Shown here piece by piece: positions 42,090-51,171 of a stretch of 64,000 nucleotides of DNA. Made by a program: the position numbers and the translations under genes. The notes beneath the pieces are model-generated. The model was not told the DNA's origin, searched no databases, and saw nothing but the letters and a program-made list of their open reading frames with translations. Position 1 is the first letter of the stretch; each line of letters begins with the position of its first letter. The stretch comes from Aedoeadaptatus coli. GTDB taxonomy: Bacteria > Bacillota > Clostridia > Tissierellales > Peptoniphilaceae. The stretch is taken from positions 1 through 64,000 of the forward strand of contig NZ_OPYI01000011.1 in NCBI RefSeq assembly GCF_900343085.1, given 5' to 3'.

Positions 42090-42894
42090 AGACATTACAA
42101 TCGGCCAGTATTTCCCCGCCAAATCCCCGGTCCATTCCCTGGATCCCCGGTACAAAATCCTCATTATGACGATTTTTATCGTGAGCCTGTTCTTCATCAA
42201 CGCCTTTTGGCCCTACATCTTTATCTTCGCCTGGCTCTTTTTCACCATTGCCGCGGCAAAAATTCCCGTGGGCATGGTGGTGAAGGGACTCAAGCCCCTC
42301 AGACTCATCTTGATCTTCACCTTCGTGATGAATGTGTTCTTCATTCCCGGGGAAGTGCTCTTTAAACTGGGCTTTTTAACCATCTCACGGGAAGGGCTCA
42401 CCCAGGCCATCTTTATGGCCATTCGCCTGGTGCTCCTCGTCATGGGCACGAGCCTTCTCACCTTAACCACCTCGCCCTTGGCCCTGACCGAAGGCATTGA
42501 AAAGCTCATGAATCCCTTGAAGCGCGTCGGCTTTCCGGCCCATGCCATCGCCATGATGATTACCATCGCCCTGCGCTTCATCCCCACCTTAATCGACGAG
42601 GCGGACAAGATCATGAAGGCGCAAATGGCCCGCGGCGCTGATTTCGAATCGGGGAACGTGCTGAACCGGGCGAAAAATCTCGTGCCCCTTCTCGTGCCCT
42701 TGATTCTCAACGCCCTGCGCCGGGCCGAAGAGCTGGCCACGGCCATGGAAAGCCGCTGCTACCGCGGCGACGAGCACCGCACGAAATTAAATCCCCTGCA
42801 ACTGACGGGAACGGACCATATTCTGTTTGCCGTAAACATGATCTTCTTTATTCTGGTTTCCGCCACTCGCTGGATGCACGTGCCCCTGCCATGA
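42082..42894 (+). CDS. ecfT: ECF transporter transmembrane subunit EcfT
   Basis: 270-residue scaffold membrane protein. The two coupling motifs near the ends of its long cytoplasmic helices read MARGADFE and MESRCYRG, matching the X-R-G pattern that contacts EcfA1/A2. It starts with GTG at 42082, with GGAGGG five bases upstream. It overlaps truA by four bases. Confidence 0.94.
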   Translation: MLKDITIGQYFPAKSPVHSLDPRYKILIMTIFIVSLFFINAFWPYIFIFAWLFFTIAAAKIPVGMVVKGLKPLRLILIFTFVMNVFFIPGEVLFKLGFLTISREGLTQAIFMAIRLVLLVMGTSLLTLTTSPLALTEGIEKLMNPLKRVGFPAHAIAMMITIALRFIPTLIDEADKIMKAQMARGADFESGNVLNRAKNLVPLLVPLILNALRRAEELATAMESRCYRGDEHRTKLNPLQLTGTDHILFAVNMIFFILVSATRWMHVPLP

Positions 42895-43634
42895 GAAATA
42901 TTTTAATCACCGTGGCCTACGACGGCACGAACTTTCACGGCTACCAGGACCAGGGGCCGAAAAAGCTCCGCACCGTGGAGACCCTTCTGAAAGCGGCTCT
43001 GGAAAAGACCGTGGGCCACGAGGTGGCTCTGCAATCGGCGGGGCGCACGGACAAAGGCGTCCACGCCCTGGGGCAGAAGGCGAACTTCCTCTCCGATACG
43101 CCCATCGATCTGGGAAACTTTCCCCGCGTGGTGAACTACCATCTGCCGCGGGATTTAAGCATCACCGAGGCCGTGGAAGTGCCCGCGGATTTTCACGCCC
43201 GCTACGGCGCCAAAAAGAAGCATTACAGATACCGCATCTACAACGCCAAGCACAGAAACGGCATGTTGGATCGCTACGCCGTCCACGCCCCCTTTCCCTT
43301 GGATGTGGAGCGCATGGCGCGGGCCCTGAAAAAAATCGAGGGCTTTCACGACTTTTCCGCCTTCATCGGCCGCTACGCATCCCCGGCCAATCCCAAGCGG
43401 GCCATCGACGAAATCACCGTCACCCGGGCGGGAGAGATCATCGAAGTGGATTTTTTCGGCAAAAGCTTTTTAAAAAACCAGATCCGCATCATTATGGGCT
43501 GTGCCATGGAAATCGGCCGCGGCCTCATGCCGGAAGATCAACTGTTAAAAGCCACAGAAACCCTGGACAGAAAAGACCTGGGTCCCACGGCTGCAGCCAA
43601 CGGACTCATCCTCATGTCCATCGACTACGAGTAG
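42891..43634 (+). CDS. truA: tRNA pseudouridine(38-40) synthase TruA
   Basis: 247-residue enzyme that isomerises uridines 38-40 of the tRNA anticodon arm. The catalytic aspartate is in SAGRTDKGVHALGQ, with the start ITVAYDGTNFHGYQ and RIIMGCAMEIGRG near the end. The ecfA1-A2-T-truA order is widely conserved in Firmicutes. Confidence 0.95.
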   Translation: MRNILITVAYDGTNFHGYQDQGPKKLRTVETLLKAALEKTVGHEVALQSAGRTDKGVHALGQKANFLSDTPIDLGNFPRVVNYHLPRDLSITEAVEVPADFHARYGAKKKHYRYRIYNAKHRNGMLDRYAVHAPFPLDVERMARALKKIEGFHDFSAFIGRYASPANPKRAIDEITVTRAGEIIEVDFFGKSFLKNQIRIIMGCAMEIGRGLMPEDQLLKATETLDRKDLGPTAAANGLILMSIDYE

Positions 43635-43657
43635 CACGGAAAACGTGCTATTTTTTT
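43633..43657 (+). terminator. Terminator after truA
   Basis: AGCACG-GAAAA-CGTGCT followed by A and seven T, overlapping the truA stop. Confidence 0.88.
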
Positions 43658-43716
43658 GCTCAGAAATCCGATTTAACGTGATAAAATAAAAAGTAATACA
43701 TAGAAAGAGGTGCATG

Positions 43717-44580
43717 ATGCCCGGTAGTTTAAAAGTATTGGCCTGTTACTTAATGTGGGCCTTCCTCGTTTTGTACTGGCCCCTTTTCGGCGCCATGGAT
43801 CCCTTGGCCGTCCTGTGTTTTCGAATCGTCTTTTCCATGATCTTTTGCCTGATCATCGCCCTCGCCACGGGCCACGGTCCTGCTCTCCGCGCCCTTATGA
43901 AAGACAAGCGGCAGATGCTGTTTCTGTTTTTCGCCGGCATCATCATCACTGTGAACTGGGGCAGCTACATCATCGCCGTTATGACCGGCCGCGTCATCGA
44001 CGCCTCCCTGGCCTACTACATGTGCCCCATCATCACCATCGTGTTGGGCTTTTTTATTTACAACGAACGCCTCCGGCCCCTGCAGTGGGTGGCCTTTGCC
44101 CTGGCCGTCATCGGCGTCACCGTGCCCATCATCGCCTACGGCCAAGTGCCCGTCTTCGCCATAATTATCGGCACCAGCTTCGCCGTATACAGCGCCGTGA
44201 AAAAACAAGTCACCGCCACGGCCATGGAAAGCATATTTATGGAAACCCTGCTGGTCACGCCCCTGGCGTTGATCTACCTCCTGGCCTTTAGTCATTTAGG
44301 CGACCTGAGCTCAAAAGAAATGCTATTGATCCCCACCGCCGGCATCGCCACCACCTTGCCCCTTCTCCTTTTCGCCGTGGGCATTAAAGACACCAGCCTC
44401 TCCGTGGCCGGCGTCCTCATGTACGTGAACCCCACCATCCAACTCCTCCTCGGCGTCTTCTGCCTGGGCGAAGAATTTACCACCACCCACGCCTGGATGT
44501 TTGCCTTCGTGTGGGCCGGTGTGGCACTGTTTCTGGCGGATGGGTTTAGGGAGAGGAAGAAGACGGAGCATATAGAATAA
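43717..44580 (+). CDS. rarD: RarD/EamA-family drug/metabolite transporter
   Basis: About 287 residues with ten predicted helices in two EamA repeats, closest by eye to RarD, with NWGSYIIAVMTGRVIDASLAYY (about 90-111) and YNERLRPLQW. RarD-type proteins are thought to export or protect against small molecules; the substrate is unknown. The second of two adjacent ATGs (43714 and 43717) has better spacing to AAGAGG. It stands alone with a terminator behind. Confidence 0.85.
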   Translation: MPGSLKVLACYLMWAFLVLYWPLFGAMDPLAVLCFRIVFSMIFCLIIALATGHGPALRALMKDKRQMLFLFFAGIIITVNWGSYIIAVMTGRVIDASLAYYMCPIITIVLGFFIYNERLRPLQWVAFALAVIGVTVPIIAYGQVPVFAIIIGTSFAVYSAVKKQVTATAMESIFMETLLVTPLALIYLLAFSHLGDLSSKEMLLIPTAGIATTLPLLLFAVGIKDTSLSVAGVLMYVNPTIQLLLGVFCLGEEFTTTHAWMFAFVWAGVALFLADGFRERKKTEHIE

Positions 44581-44586
44581 ATGTAC

Positions 44587-44622
44587 CCGGCGATTCGCGG
44601 CACGGCTTATCGCCGGTTTTTT
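44587..44622 (+). terminator. Terminator after rarD
   Basis: CCGGCGAT and ATCGCCGG pair and are followed by six T. Confidence 0.92.
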
Positions 44623-44691
44623 AGTGCTTCCTTATAAAATCCTTAAATTTGTTCCGTATACTCTCCTTAAAAATAGAAGGAGAGATATGCT

Positions 44692-45399
44692 ATGGGAAAA
44701 TATATTTTAGAAACAAAGGGCTTAACGAAGACGTTTAAGAACCAAATGGCCGTGAATCATTTGGATTTAAAGGTGGAAAAGAATTCCGTTTACGGATTGC
44801 TCGGGCCAAATGGTGCGGGAAAATCGACGACTTTAAAGATGATTGCGGGCATGCTTCACAAGACATCGGGGGATATTTTATTTGATGGACATCCTTGGGG
44901 CCGCGACGATTTAGCGGCGATCGGTGCCCTTATCGAAACGCCGCCTTTGTACGATAATTTAAGCGCCGCAGAAAATTTGAAAGTGAGAACCCTGTTATTG
45001 GGATTGGGCGATGAACGAATTGAGGAAGTTTTGGACATCGTCGATTTAAAGGATACGGGGAAAAAGAAGGCGGGACAATTTTCCATAGGAATGAAGCAAC
45101 GGCTGGGCATTGCCATCGCCTTGGTGAACCGGCCAAAGCTTTTAATTTTAGACGAGCCGACCAATGGTCTGGATCCTGAGGGCATTCGGGATTTGCGTGA
45201 TTTAATTCGGAGTTTCCCGAAAAAAGGCATGACGGTCATTTTATCCAGTCACATTTTAGGAGAAGTGGCGCAATCGGCTGACCACGTGGGAATTATCGTT
45301 GGCGGGGAATTAAAGTACCAAGAAAAAATTGCAGAAAACGACGATTTAGAGTCGCGCTACATGGCGGTCGTCAATGGAAGCGAGGGGTGGCGCAAATGA
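44692..45399 (+). CDS. Lantibiotic-immunity-type ABC ATPase
   Basis: 235-residue ABC ATPase of the BcrA/NisF group: Walker A GPNGAGKST, signature FSIGMKQRLGIA (a variant of LSGGQ common in this group) and Walker B LLILDEPTNGLD. With two following permeases it forms an F-E-G-type exporter that removes lantibiotics or bacitracin-like peptides from the membrane. A two-component system follows, but no lantibiotic precursor or modification genes are nearby, so this looks like resistance to others' peptides. It is slightly more AT-rich than the core genes. Confidence 0.88.
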   Translation: MGKYILETKGLTKTFKNQMAVNHLDLKVEKNSVYGLLGPNGAGKSTTLKMIAGMLHKTSGDILFDGHPWGRDDLAAIGALIETPPLYDNLSAAENLKVRTLLLGLGDERIEEVLDIVDLKDTGKKKAGQFSIGMKQRLGIAIALVNRPKLLILDEPTNGLDPEGIRDLRDLIRSFPKKGMTVILSSHILGEVAQSADHVGIIVGGELKYQEKIAENDDLESRYMAVVNGSEGWRK

Positions 45400-46136
45400 A
45401 AAAATATATTCTCGCTGAGCATTTAAAGCAGAAGCACACCTTTTTAAAAGCATTCGTTGTTATCATGTCCCTAATGCCCATCGTCATGGCCTTCGTCCTT
45501 ATGCCGTCCTACTTTTCTGTCAATGCCTATAACTGGTGGTATGTAATTTTATTGCCGGCGACCTTTGCTTTGGTACCGGCCATGGTGCATCGAAGAGATG
45601 AGAGAAAACTGGATTATCGCGCCGTTTTCCCCCTTCACGTCGATTTGAAAAAAGTATGGGTATCGAAAGTAGTAGTAGCTTCGGTATATGTGCTATTCGC
45701 CGCGGTCATTCACGTGGCGGGTGTCGGCATTCTGCAACCTTTTCTAAGCAGTCAACTGACGCCGAACGTGGGGTGGGACACCCTGATTTTTGCCAGTGGT
45801 GTATTATTTTTTGTAAACCTGTGGCAAGTGCCTTTGTGCTTGTTTCTGGCGAAGAAGTTCGGCTTATCGGCCGCCGTGTCCATCAACATCTTGTTGGGCG
45901 CGGCATTGGGGGCTATGTTCGCTGATACGTCCATGTGGCTCCTTTGTCCCTACGCGTGGGGTGCGCGTTTAATGGTACCGATTCTCCACCTCCTGCCCAA
46001 CGGTCTTGTGGCGAAAGCTGTCGAACCGATGATCGAAAACACGTCGATCCTAATTCCCTGTGTGCTGTCTCTTGGAATTTTTATCCTATTGTCCGGGATA
46101 ACGGCTCGATGGTTTGCAGCCCGGGAGGTAAAATGA
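45396..46136 (+). CDS. Lantibiotic-immunity-type ABC permease, first (MutE/NisE-like)
   Basis: 246-residue membrane protein with about six helices, beginning with MKKYILAEHLKQKHTFLK, typical of the MutE/EpiE permease group. Its start overlaps the ATPase stop as ATGA. It would pair with the next permease as the membrane channel of the peptide exporter. Confidence 0.82.
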   Translation: MKKYILAEHLKQKHTFLKAFVVIMSLMPIVMAFVLMPSYFSVNAYNWWYVILLPATFALVPAMVHRRDERKLDYRAVFPLHVDLKKVWVSKVVVASVYVLFAAVIHVAGVGILQPFLSSQLTPNVGWDTLIFASGVLFFVNLWQVPLCLFLAKKFGLSAAVSINILLGAALGAMFADTSMWLLCPYAWGARLMVPILHLLPNGLVAKAVEPMIENTSILIPCVLSLGIFILLSGITARWFAAREVK

Positions 46137-46873
46137 TGGGTAGAGTTTTAAAAGCAGAGCTTTATAAAATTAAACACACGTGGATTCCTTGGATCCATGG
46201 TATTTTACCGGTGCTCTACGCCCTTGCCTTCTATGCGGCATGCCAATTTACCGGCTTAAAACATTTTATGCCCGATGAGGCGATTCAGATTTATTTCACG
46301 CTTTTAGGCGCGGCAGTACCCATCGTAGTCGGTGTTTTGATATCCAAAGTGGCAGATATGGAAAGCGGCGCAGGCCATTTTCAACTGTTGCTTTCGGCGC
46401 CGTCAAGGGCGAAGGCTTATTTGGGAAAAGCGGGAGCCCTGTTTCTGGGATTCATTTTGGCGACGTCCCTAGCCGTCGGCCTCTTCGGAGGGCTTTTCGG
46501 CCACCAAACCTTAGCTGTGTGGTTTGCAGCGCTGTTGCTTCTTTTAGCCGCATCCGTTGCCGTCTACTTGATTCACTTGTGGGTGGCATTGGCACTGGGT
46601 TCGGTCCCGTCCATGGGTCTTGGCGTTGTAGAAACACTCATCGCCCTTCTTGCCACCACCGGCTTAGGCGATAAGCTGTGGTATTTTATCCCTTGCACTT
46701 GGTCGGCACGATTGCCGGGGACCTATATTATAGCCGGCTCGTGGCAAAACCAATCCCTTTTAGCGGTGGAGCTGGCGAAGTGGGGATTTTCAGCCCTTCC
46801 CATTACTGCAGTGATCTTTATCGGCTCCATCATTTGGTTTAATCGGTGGGACGGAGGACAATGGGGCGATTGA
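46136..46873 (+). CDS. Lantibiotic-immunity-type ABC permease, second (MutG/NisG-like)
   Basis: About 245 residues and six helices, starting MGRVLKAELYKIKHTWIPW, like MutG/NisG. Two adjacent ATGs (46133 and 46136) are possible; GGGAGG spacing favours the second by a small margin. The upstream open frame (to 45935) runs inside the first permease. It is the last gene before the regulatory pair. Confidence 0.82.
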   Translation: MGRVLKAELYKIKHTWIPWIHGILPVLYALAFYAACQFTGLKHFMPDEAIQIYFTLLGAAVPIVVGVLISKVADMESGAGHFQLLLSAPSRAKAYLGKAGALFLGFILATSLAVGLFGGLFGHQTLAVWFAALLLLLAASVAVYLIHLWVALALGSVPSMGLGVVETLIALLATTGLGDKLWYFIPCTWSARLPGTYIIAGSWQNQSLLAVELAKWGFSALPITAVIFIGSIIWFNRWDGGQWGD

Positions 46874-46933
46874 AACCCTATAAACATATCAATTAAGAAG
46901 AAAAAGAGCTAGATGCATAGCGGAGGTGATCTT

Positions 46934-47593
46934 GTGGCGACGATACTTGCCGTCGACGACGAAGAGGACATGCTCGTGTTAATCGAAAATATTCTAAAAA
47001 AGAAGGGCCATTGTGTTCATGCGGTTCAAAATCCTTTGGAATTAGACGAAAACAGTTTACGAAAATACGATTTGATTTTGTTGGACGTCATGATGCCCGG
47101 GATGGACGGCATGACTTTCTGTAAAAAAATTCGCGGCATTGTGGACTGTCCCATCCTTTTTTTAACGGCAAAGACAACGGAAGCGGATGTTGTAAAAGGC
47201 CTTTTAAGCGGTGGAGACGACTATATTACAAAGCCCTTCGGCGTACAGGAATTGCTCGCGCGGGTGGAGGCGCACTTAAGACGGGAGCAGAGAGAAAAAC
47301 ATGCGGGATTCAACCTTGGATCGATTCGCTTTGATCTGTCTTCAAAAAGCATTTTTGTGGCAGAAGAAAAAGTACCTTTGACGAAATCCGAATACCGGAT
47401 TTGTGTACTTCTGGCTGAAAGAAAAGGTCAGGTTTTCTCCAAAGAGCAGATTTATGAACAGGTTTTCGGCTACGAGGGAGAAGGCGACGCGTCGGCGGTT
47501 TCCGAGCATATAAAAAATATTCGGGCGAAGTTTCAGCGGGTCGGCGAAAAGCCCATTGCGACTGTGTGGGGGATTGGCTACAAATGGAACTAA
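46934..47593 (+). CDS. OmpR-family response regulator
   Basis: 219 residues: a receiver domain with the phospho-acceptor Asp51 in LILLDVMMPG, acidic pair Asp8-Asp9 and the switch lysine in YITKPFG, then a winged-helix DNA-binding domain. It is similar to NisR/SpaR regulators. A GTG start at 46934 follows GGAGG by seven bases. It overlaps the kinase gene by ten bases and lies 60 bases behind the ABC permease, so it most likely controls that exporter. Confidence 0.9.
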   Translation: MATILAVDDEEDMLVLIENILKKKGHCVHAVQNPLELDENSLRKYDLILLDVMMPGMDGMTFCKKIRGIVDCPILFLTAKTTEADVVKGLLSGGDDYITKPFGVQELLARVEAHLRREQREKHAGFNLGSIRFDLSSKSIFVAEEKVPLTKSEYRICVLLAERKGQVFSKEQIYEQVFGYEGEGDASAVSEHIKNIRAKFQRVGEKPIATVWGIGYKWN

Positions 47594-48960
47594 ATAGAAG
47601 AGGGCATTCCCTAAAAATCATCTTTCTCAAGTATTTATTCAGTATCGCTATCGGTCTTGCGGCATCCGCGGGCCTTGCGCTGGTTCTTTTTACGGCGGCG
47701 TATCGATTGAACGGAATCGTACCTGCCGATGCGACGGAACAGTTTATCCTTCAGAGCAAGGCGAAAATCGCCCAAACAGAGCCGTTCGATCCCACTTTGA
47801 TTCCTGAGCACGTCGGTTACGCGTATTTCGCAGATAACGGGCACCTGATCGCCTCCAATATGTCGGCTGCGGAGAGGAAAAAAGCTGTGGCCTTTCTTCG
47901 GGGAGAGGTAATATCTACGCCGTCTTCCGCTTATATGGAGATCGAACGCCGGGGAGGCGTGATGGTAACCCACTATACCCTGAAACCTCGCTATACCAAT
48001 CCCTGGATGGAGGCCCACTTCCCTCCTGTGAATTATTTCTTTGCTGCTATCATGGTAAGTCTATGCTTCATCAGCGCCATGGCCATCACCCTGATTTGGG
48101 CGAAACGTTTAACGAAGCAATTGGCGCCCATGATCGAGGCCTCAGAGGAAATTGCGAAACAAAATTTAGATTTTGAAATCGGGCCGTCGACCATTAAAGA
48201 ATTTAACGGTGTATTAAATGCTTTGGAAAAGATGAAAATCGCATTGAGTCGATCCCTAAGAGAAAAATGGACGGAAGAAGCGAAGCGGAAAAATCAAATC
48301 TCCTCACTAGCCCATGATTTGAAGACGCCTGTCGCCATTATTCAGGGGAACGCGGAATTGTTGAAAGAGACGAAATTAACCGATGAGCAAAGAGGCTATG
48401 TTGATTTCATTGCAAAAAACTCCACGCGGATTTCGACCTATGCCCATGCCCTCGTACAGGTAAATCAATCAAACGTATCCGGAGAATTGGATATAAAAAG
48501 TGTGCACGTCTCTGTTGTCGCGGAAAAAATAGCGGCCCTCGCCAGGGAAATAGCGACTGCTTATGGGCACTCCATCGAGGAGTCCATTCATGTCGGAAAC
48601 AGTTATGTGTGGGCGGATTTAAAACAGCTGGAGCGAGGGGTACAGAATCTGTTCATGAATGCCATTCAATACTCACCCGAGGCATCGGCTGTTGAGTTAG
48701 TTATTTCGACAACGGAAAACTTCCTCGAGATTACCGTTGGCGATGGAGGTCCAGGTTTTTCTGACGAGGATTTAAAGCGAGCCTCGGAACCCTTTTATCG
48801 CGGTGATAAGAGTCGACACAGCTCGAGCCATTACGGCTTGGGACTTTACACGGCGAAAACCGTCGCCGAATTGCATCACGGCCACCTGCAATTAAAAAAT
48901 CGCCCGTCGGGGAAGGGAGCAATGGTTACTTTGATGCTGCCACTGGAAATAAATCAATAA
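47584..48960 (+). CDS. Sensor histidine kinase
   Basis: 458-residue membrane kinase. Two membrane helices (about residues 15-37 and 150-172) border a ~110-residue outer sensor domain. A linker/HAMP-like stretch follows, then the H box SLAHDLKTPVAII with His244, an N box LFMNAIQYSP, GDGGPGF and GLGLYTAK. It matches the lantibiotic-sensing NisK/SpaK type in layout. The start is coupled to the regulator gene (ATG in its last codons) and has only a weak ribosome site. Confidence 0.88.
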   Translation: MELNRRGHSLKIIFLKYLFSIAIGLAASAGLALVLFTAAYRLNGIVPADATEQFILQSKAKIAQTEPFDPTLIPEHVGYAYFADNGHLIASNMSAAERKKAVAFLRGEVISTPSSAYMEIERRGGVMVTHYTLKPRYTNPWMEAHFPPVNYFFAAIMVSLCFISAMAITLIWAKRLTKQLAPMIEASEEIAKQNLDFEIGPSTIKEFNGVLNALEKMKIALSRSLREKWTEEAKRKNQISSLAHDLKTPVAIIQGNAELLKETKLTDEQRGYVDFIAKNSTRISTYAHALVQVNQSNVSGELDIKSVHVSVVAEKIAALAREIATAYGHSIEESIHVGNSYVWADLKQLERGVQNLFMNAIQYSPEASAVELVISTTENFLEITVGDGGPGFSDEDLKRASEPFYRGDKSRHSSSHYGLGLYTAKTVAELHHGHLQLKNRPSGKGAMVTLMLPLEINQ

Positions 48961-48974
48961 TCCTGAAGATGATT

Positions 48975-49017
48975 AAAAGCTCTGTCTAATCTTTATGAAG
49001 ATTAGACAGAGCTTTTT
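48975..49017. terminator. Long perfect bidirectional terminator
   Basis: AAAGCTCTGTCTAATCT and its exact complement flank TTATGA, with A and T runs on the two sides. It separates the histidine kinase from the convergent AT-rich pair. Confidence 0.92.
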
Positions 49018-49095
49018 CTATTTACAACATCAAAGTAATATGTAGCGATTCACTTGTATTTATTAACTACCATTTATCGTCTCTGCCATATCAAG

Positions 49096-49617
49096 TTAAT
49101 CCAGGTTAATTTGAAGCTGACGCATTAGGTAGAATAGATTAGCAGTTTTAACATCGAAGTGAGCGGCTACATCTGGTATTTTTGGGTTTTTACTGGGACT
49201 ATTAGAGTTAAGGCCTTTATTAGGTGCTTCAAATGTGACGAGTGTGGTGTGATATACCGATGAGACTGCAATAAGCCATGGGTCGGCTATATCAGATTTA
49301 GACCATTCAGTAAGCGCCTCAGTTTTATAACAAGGGTTATCTTGAATGTAATCTAAAATGCGTCTATATTCGGATATTACCTGATTATTGCGTCGGTCAA
49401 TATACTCTACGCTCAAAGATACTAGCCATTTTTCTAGGGCATCATCACTTCCGTTTAATAACTCTTTAGCAACTAAATCTAGGATTTTCACTTTTCCAGA
49501 CTTAATAGCGATGCCCATCTTCTCCCAAAATTTAGATGCTAAGTCGAAGGAATAATATGATCGAAATGGAGTAATTAAAGAGTTGGAATCAATTAAAAAT
49601 GTTTCACGCCCCATCAT
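49096..49617 (-). CDS. DUF4411 PIN-like protein, putative toxin
   Basis: 173-residue protein resembling DUF4411 proteins, a PIN-nuclease-like family. Putative acidic residues are seen in FLIDSNSLITPF and SDIADPWLIA. PIN proteins usually cleave RNA as toxins. It overlaps the upstream ImmA/IrrE gene by four bases (ATGA), a linkage seen in predicted toxin-antitoxin and mobile regions. The gene is AT-rich compared with neighbours, suggesting transfer. Activity is inferred. Confidence 0.8.
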   Translation of the reverse strand: MMGRETFLIDSNSLITPFRSYYSFDLASKFWEKMGIAIKSGKVKILDLVAKELLNGSDDALEKWLVSLSVEYIDRRNNQVISEYRRILDYIQDNPCYKTEALTEWSKSDIADPWLIAVSSVYHTTLVTFEAPNKGLNSNSPSKNPKIPDVAAHFDVKTANLFYLMRQLQINLD

Positions 49618-50780
49618 TTTTCACCAACTTTCCCAACAAGATTAGAAAATGTAGTGCGATTAGTATCGCTGAGGCGGAAAGCATCAGTGTACAAAGTTGT
49701 CCCTTCATTTACGCTACTAACAAGCTGAGAAAAAAAATGGGGGTCTAATCGACTGGCAGCAGTATTATAATAATTGCCACCTGTACTGTTCTTCCTCTTT
49801 AACCTATCTTCTTTATATAGTCGCTTGGCTAATTCAGCTGCTTCGGTATATTCTTTATATTTGATAAATTTATTGTCTAAAGCTTTTCTGGCAATGACCA
49901 TGGTTCCACAATGGAAGTAGTTTGCCAGCTCAACAATCACCTCATTAGCAGGTGCTTTCCTTATTGTTTGCTTCCACATATCAATAAAATATTCTTGAGG
50001 GACTAAAACTTCTGCTGCAACAGCGTTGCATGTGGTTTCCAGATTGTTTACCTCAGTGTCGCCACTATATTTGACGTTAAACAAACTGTTTTCTCCTATT
50101 AAAACATGAGAGAACTCATGAAGAAGAGAGAAAAGTTTCCCATTAATGGAGTCACTGCCATTAACAAAAATTAATGGGCTATACTCATCGACCAGAGTAA
50201 ATGCGCGGAATTCATCTACGGACAATGGGCGATGTGTGTTGCTTCCTACTACACCATTCATCATTACCATGGTACCTACATTACTTATAGCATGTCGTAT
50301 ACGATTAAAAGATTGAGGAGTGTTTTTAGAGTCGAGAAACCAGTCCTCAGATAGATTAAGTATAGCTCTAACTTCGTTAGTCACATTTTTAGCAGAACCA
50401 TTTTTAAATTTTCCTACGTAGTCTAAGGGGCTTTCGCCTTGCGAGATAAGATGATTACGCATCCATTCTTGCCGAAGAGACATATCGTGTATTGTATCGA
50501 TTAAATTCCGACTCGGGTTTACTAACTCCAAACTATCGATGGTTCGATATTCAATTAAAGATAAGTCTTCTACAGGGGGGGCACTTAAGAAGAAATAGCC
50601 AAATGGTATACCTGTTGCTTTACTTACTTTTTCCACTTGATTGAAAGTAGGTTGCTTTTCACCGGCATACCAATCCTTTAGGTAGTTTGCTATTTGCTCC
50701 GTTAAAGTTTCCATTTTGACATGGGAGATGACCCAATCTAAAATCGAACGGGAAATAGTAACATTACATTTTTTACTCAT
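49614..50780 (-). CDS. ImmA/IrrE-family metallopeptidase with N-terminal helix-turn-helix
   Basis: 388 residues. The N-terminus (about 23-75) holds an XRE-like helix-turn-helix including TFNQVEKVSKATGIPFGYFF. The central domain has the zinc motif HEFSH at 221-225 with downstream NAVAAEVLVP, as in ImmA/IrrE proteases that cleave repressors. Paired with DUF4411 it is likely the regulator or antitoxin side of a two-gene module. GAGGAGG precedes the ATG. AT-rich composition indicates an acquired gene. Confidence 0.85.
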   Translation of the reverse strand: MSKKCNVTISRSILDWVISHVKMETLTEQIANYLKDWYAGEKQPTFNQVEKVSKATGIPFGYFFLSAPPVEDLSLIEYRTIDSLELVNPSRNLIDTIHDMSLRQEWMRNHLISQGESPLDYVGKFKNGSAKNVTNEVRAILNLSEDWFLDSKNTPQSFNRIRHAISNVGTMVMMNGVVGSNTHRPLSVDEFRAFTLVDEYSPLIFVNGSDSINGKLFSLLHEFSHVLIGENSLFNVKYSGDTEVNNLETTCNAVAAEVLVPQEYFIDMWKQTIRKAPANEVIVELANYFHCGTMVIARKALDNKFIKYKEYTEAAELAKRLYKEDRLKRKNSTGGNYYNTAASRLDPHFFSQLVSSVNEGTTLYTDAFRLSDTNRTTFSNLVGKVGEK

Positions 50781-51121
50781 TTCGCCACCTCCTCGTTTAA
50801 GACGTCTACTAGGAATTCTAAAAGACTAATAACCCACCTTCATGCTATCACAATCGAATAATTGAGTAAAGAATTATTAATAAGCCATGACATAGCAGTA
50901 GCCATCTTGAGACTCGAATTAAGAATGGTCCTACAAATAATCAATTCGCACGAAAAATGGCCGTGAACCGCGATATTACTTTGGTTATATGAGTAATTTA
51001 CCAGTCTCCCGCCTATGGCACAAAACATACAAATGGACAATGTATGATCTTGTTTCAATTTATCCATTTTGAACGCCTTAGCGCTTGGTATGAAAAACAC
51101 AAACCGACTAATAGCTTTTTA
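50781..51121. other. AT-rich intergenic stretch without a recognised gene
   Basis: About 340 bases between the ImmA/IrrE and GntR genes. It must hold the minus-strand promoter of the ImmA pair. An 86-codon open frame on the minus strand starts with GTG and has no ribosome site or recognisable motif. No RNA motif was recognised. Confidence 0.4.
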
Positions 51122-51156
51122 TTGACAAGTGTTTATTACTGTTATATACTGTTATA
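51122..51156 (+). promoter_or_regulatory. GntR-operon promoter with tandem repeat
   Basis: TTGACA (51122-51127), 17 bases, TATACT (51145-51150) is close to consensus. The 10-base string TACTGTTATA occurs twice in tandem (51137-51146 and 51147-51156), covering the -10, so it is a likely operator for the GntR protein. Confidence 0.85.
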
Positions 51157-51171
51157 GAAATGAGGGATACC

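Noticed and set aside
50840-51100. 86-codon open frame on the minus strand
   Set aside because: Starts with GTG without a ribosome site, shows no recognised motif, and lies in an AT-rich intergenic stretch.
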